Source: Deltaproteobacteria bacterium
GTDB lineage: Bacteria > Desulfobacterota > Desulfobulbia > Desulfobulbales > Desulfobulbaceae
Reading direction: 5' to 3'
Length of the DNA stretch: 35,917 bases
Assembly: GCA_024280455.1 (NCBI GenBank)
Contig: JAJRQC010000001.1
Location: forward strand, 1-35,917
In this document: positions 34,107 through 35,917 of the stretch, in pieces
Numbering within the stretch: the first letter of the stretch is position 1
Layout of the letters: every line of letters starts with the position of its first letter
Translations under genes and position numbers: made by a program
The notes under the pieces: generated by a model
The model's database searches: none
What the model was told of the DNA's origin: nothing
What the model saw: only the letters and a program-made list of their open reading frames with translations

Positions 34107-34726
34107 ACCATCAACCTCTCTTCAAGCTGCGCTATGGATCCCTGAACCAGCATCAGCTTGGAATGTTTCAGGATATCATATACATTCACTCCGGCTACCG
34201 GCAGTACTTTATATCCAACAGCATTTCTGGCAGATTTTGCGACAACAGTATTTTCTCCAGCCGTCACAATCAGACAGTCCTTGAACTCAAAATTCTTCAT
34301 GACCTGGACAAAGTCTTTGGTCCTGATTTCCGCAAGGTTCAGATCGTCAACCACCACCATATTTCCTTCAGTATTACGGGCGGATATTGCCATTTTCAGA
34401 GCAAGTCGACGAACCTTTTTGGGCAACTGGTAACTGTAATCTCTGGTCTTGGGACCAAAGGTCACTCCACCGCCGCGCCAGATAGGTGATGTCCGCGATC
34501 CTGCTCGTGCACGACCGGTACCCTTCTGACGCCAGGGCTTTGCCCCACCGCCGCGTACTTGACCGCGACTTTTTGTGCAGGCATTACCTGATCGACGATT
34601 AGCCCGTTGCATACAGACCACTTCGTGTAATATGGAGGTTTTAATCTCTACATTAAACAGAGCTTCATTAAGCTCAACTTCTCCGACTTTTTCAGCGGAG
34701 CTGTTAACAACATCGCAAACTGCCAT
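34103..34726 (-). CDS. rplD: 50S ribosomal protein L4
   Basis: L4 extends a loop into the exit tunnel; in E. coli it also represses the S10 operon. The frame opens five codons further upstream at a TTG (34741), but those codons contain the ribosome site AAGGAG, so ATG 34726 is the start (207 residues). Tunnel-loop sequence: TKSRGQVRGGGAKPWRQKGT, then GRARAGSRTSPIWRGGGVTFGP (split for length). Confidence 0.97.
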   Translation of the reverse strand: MAVCDVVNSSAEKVGEVELNEALFNVEIKTSILHEVVCMQRANRRSGNACTKSRGQVRGGGAKPWRQKGTGRARAGSRTSPIWRGGGVTFGPKTRDYSYQLPKKVRRLALKMAISARNTEGNMVVVDDLNLAEIRTKDFVQVMKNFEFKDCLIVTAGENTVVAKSARNAVGYKVLPVAGVNVYDILKHSKLMLVQGSIAQLEERLMV

Positions 34727-34755
34727 GTGTTTCTCCTTCAACAGCAGATGGAAAT

Positions 34756-35388
34756 CTATGCTTTTGTATAGATACTGAGTAACCCGTTTTTCGCACCGGG
34801 CACGGTCCCCTCAACGAGAAGAACGTTCTCTTCATCCCTGATATCAATAATAGTCAAATTTTTCTGGGTCACAGTGTTGTTTCCCATCCGACCAGGCATT
34901 TTCTTTCCCTTGATAACCCGACCGGGATAGGCGGAACAACCAATTGAACCTGGCGCTCTATGAAATCCCGAGCCATGGGATGCCTTACCACCGGCAAATC
35001 CATGCCGCTTCATGACCCCCTGAAATCCACGTCCCTTAACTTTACCGGTAATGTCTACCTTATCGCCGACCTGAAGAATCTCGTTAAGATTGATCTCCTG
35101 GCCAAGATCGAAAGATTCCGGATCTGCAACCCTGAACTCTCGAACATGGTAGAACCCCTTACCGCCTGAACGTTTGAAATGACCGGCTTCCGGCTTATTC
35201 AATCGCGCATCTTTCTTCTCAAGAAAACCAACCTGAATAGCATTATAGCCTTCTTTGGCTTCGGTTTTCTTTTGCAATATGGTACACGGACCCGCTTCAA
35301 TAACGGTAACAGGAATTGATCGACCATTCTCATTATAGATCCTGGTCATTCCAATCTTTCGTCCAAGTATTCCTTTTGTTTTCGGCAT
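34756..35388 (-). CDS. rplC: 50S ribosomal protein L3
   Basis: L3 folds near the peptidyl-transferase centre. The 210-residue protein begins [20 protein letters not shown] and shows [20 protein letters not shown] and [20 protein letters not shown], the central extension and loop. It starts 59 bases after rpsJ. Confidence 0.98.
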   Translation of the reverse strand: MPKTKGILGRKIGMTRIYNENGRSIPVTVIEAGPCTILQKKTEAKEGYNAIQVGFLEKKDARLNKPEAGHFKRSGGKGFYHVREFRVADPESFDLGQEINLNEILQVGDKVDITGKVKGRGFQGVMKRHGFAGGKASHGSGFHRAPGSIGCSAYPGRVIKGKKMPGRMGNNTVTQKNLTIIDIRDEENVLLVEGTVPGAKNGLLSIYTKA

Positions 35389-35447
35389 TTGTTTACCTGT
35401 AATTCTTCAATTACCCGTTGTGACTCCCTGACCGGCTTTACTCTTGA

Positions 35448-35762
35448 TCAGGGAAGTTTGATCTCCACATCAACGCCGGCAGACAACTCAAGTTTCATCA
35501 ATGAGTCAATAGTCTGTTGTGTCGGCTCAAGGATATCAAGCAGTCGACGATGGGTACGCATTTCAAACTGCTCACGAGACTTTTTGTTCACATGCGGTGA
35601 ACGAAGAACCGTATATTTGTTGATGCTGGTCGGCAATGGAATCGGACCGGCAACAGTAGCACCGGTTCGCCTGGCCGTCTCTACGATTTCTTTCGTCGAC
35701 TGGTCGAGCAGTTTATGATCGTAACCCTTCAACCTGATACGAATTTTATCTGTCGGTATCAT
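35448..35762 (-). CDS. rpsJ: 30S ribosomal protein S10
   Basis: S10 is a head protein and also the NusE antitermination factor. The frame is open upstream, but homologues start [19 protein letters not shown], so the start is ATG 35762 (104 residues). [20 protein letters not shown] and [20 protein letters not shown] are typical. It starts ten bases after the tuf stop, so both are probably co-transcribed. Confidence 0.98.
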   Translation of the reverse strand: MIPTDKIRIRLKGYDHKLLDQSTKEIVETARRTGATVAGPIPLPTSINKYTVLRSPHVNKKSREQFEMRTHRRLLDILEPTQQTIDSLMKLELSAGVDVEIKLP

Positions 35763-35772
35763 TATTTCCCAC

Positions 35773-35917
35773 TTATTCGATAATTTCGCTGATGACGCCG
35801 GCGCCAACAGTACGGCCACCTTCGCGAATTGCAAAGCGCAGCCCTTCTTCCATGGCGATAGGGGTGATCAGCTCACCGGTGATGTGAATATTATCACCAG
35901 GCATAACCATCTCTACA
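35773..35917 (-). CDS. tuf: Elongation factor Tu, C-terminal end (partial)
   Basis: Only the last 48 codons are in the window; the 5' part lies beyond the right edge. The sequence [40 protein letters not shown] and the final SEIIE are the domain 3 end of EF-Tu. The tuf-rpsJ order is the standard str/S10 junction. Confidence 0.97.
   Translation of the reverse strand, partial: VEMVMPGDNIHITGELITPIAMEEGLRFAIREGGRTVGAGVISEIIE

Overview
The window looks like a chromosomal segment from a Gram-negative bacterium of the Desulfobacterota/deltaproteobacterial type. The reasons are a Lpt-family permease, RseP and a short EF-Ts (197 residues), the gene order frr-uppS-cdsA-dxr-rseP-tsaB-ispG-proS-rel, zinc-type S4, S14 and L36, and the style of the accessory genes. 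This placement is inference from gene content; no 16S gene is present. Apart from a short plus-strand block at the left, every gene is on the minus strand.

Layout by plus-strand coordinate. 1-279: gene-free, with a strongly folded putative RNA (31-160) and a promoter-like region. 280-3623 (+): four tightly packed genes, namely an LptF/LptG-type permease, an unrecognised cysteine-rich protein, a mini BadF/HgdC-type activase and a DUF362 protein; the last three are coupled by one-base TGATG overlaps. 3708-5403 (-): a 53-residue lysine-rich cysteine mini-protein, a secreted FKBP isomerase and a zinc-ribbon Smr-like protein. 5458-11577 (-): rel, proS, a prenyltransferase-repeat protein flanked by short heptamer arrays, and ispG. 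11704-19371 (-): tsaB, rseP, dxr, cdsA, uppS, frr, pyrH, tsf and rpsB, read as rpsB to tsaB. 19728-20501 (-): a YkgJ-like cysteine-cluster gene directly behind the rplQ terminator. 20589-35917 (-): a nearly uninterrupted str/S10-spc-alpha ribosomal supercluster from the 3' end of tuf to rplQ. It includes secY, map, infA, rpmJ and rpoA; adk is absent between secY and map.

Most of the window is core machinery: ribosome, translation factors, Sec export, N-terminal Met removal, RNA polymerase alpha, and isoprenoid/undecaprenyl and phospholipid synthesis (dxr, ispG, uppS, cdsA) with envelope proteolysis (rseP). The points that deserve attention lie outside this core or are departures within it: the coupled activase/DUF362 operon; the folded RNA upstream of it; the Lys/Cys mini-protein; a Rel enzyme whose hydrolase site is visibly degraded while the synthetase site is intact; a tandem 30-bp repeat encoding an S2 tail; facing heptamer arrays around the prenyltransferase-like gene; and an A-rich proS leader with no Shine-Dalgarno. 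No mobile element, CRISPR array, tRNA or rRNA was found.
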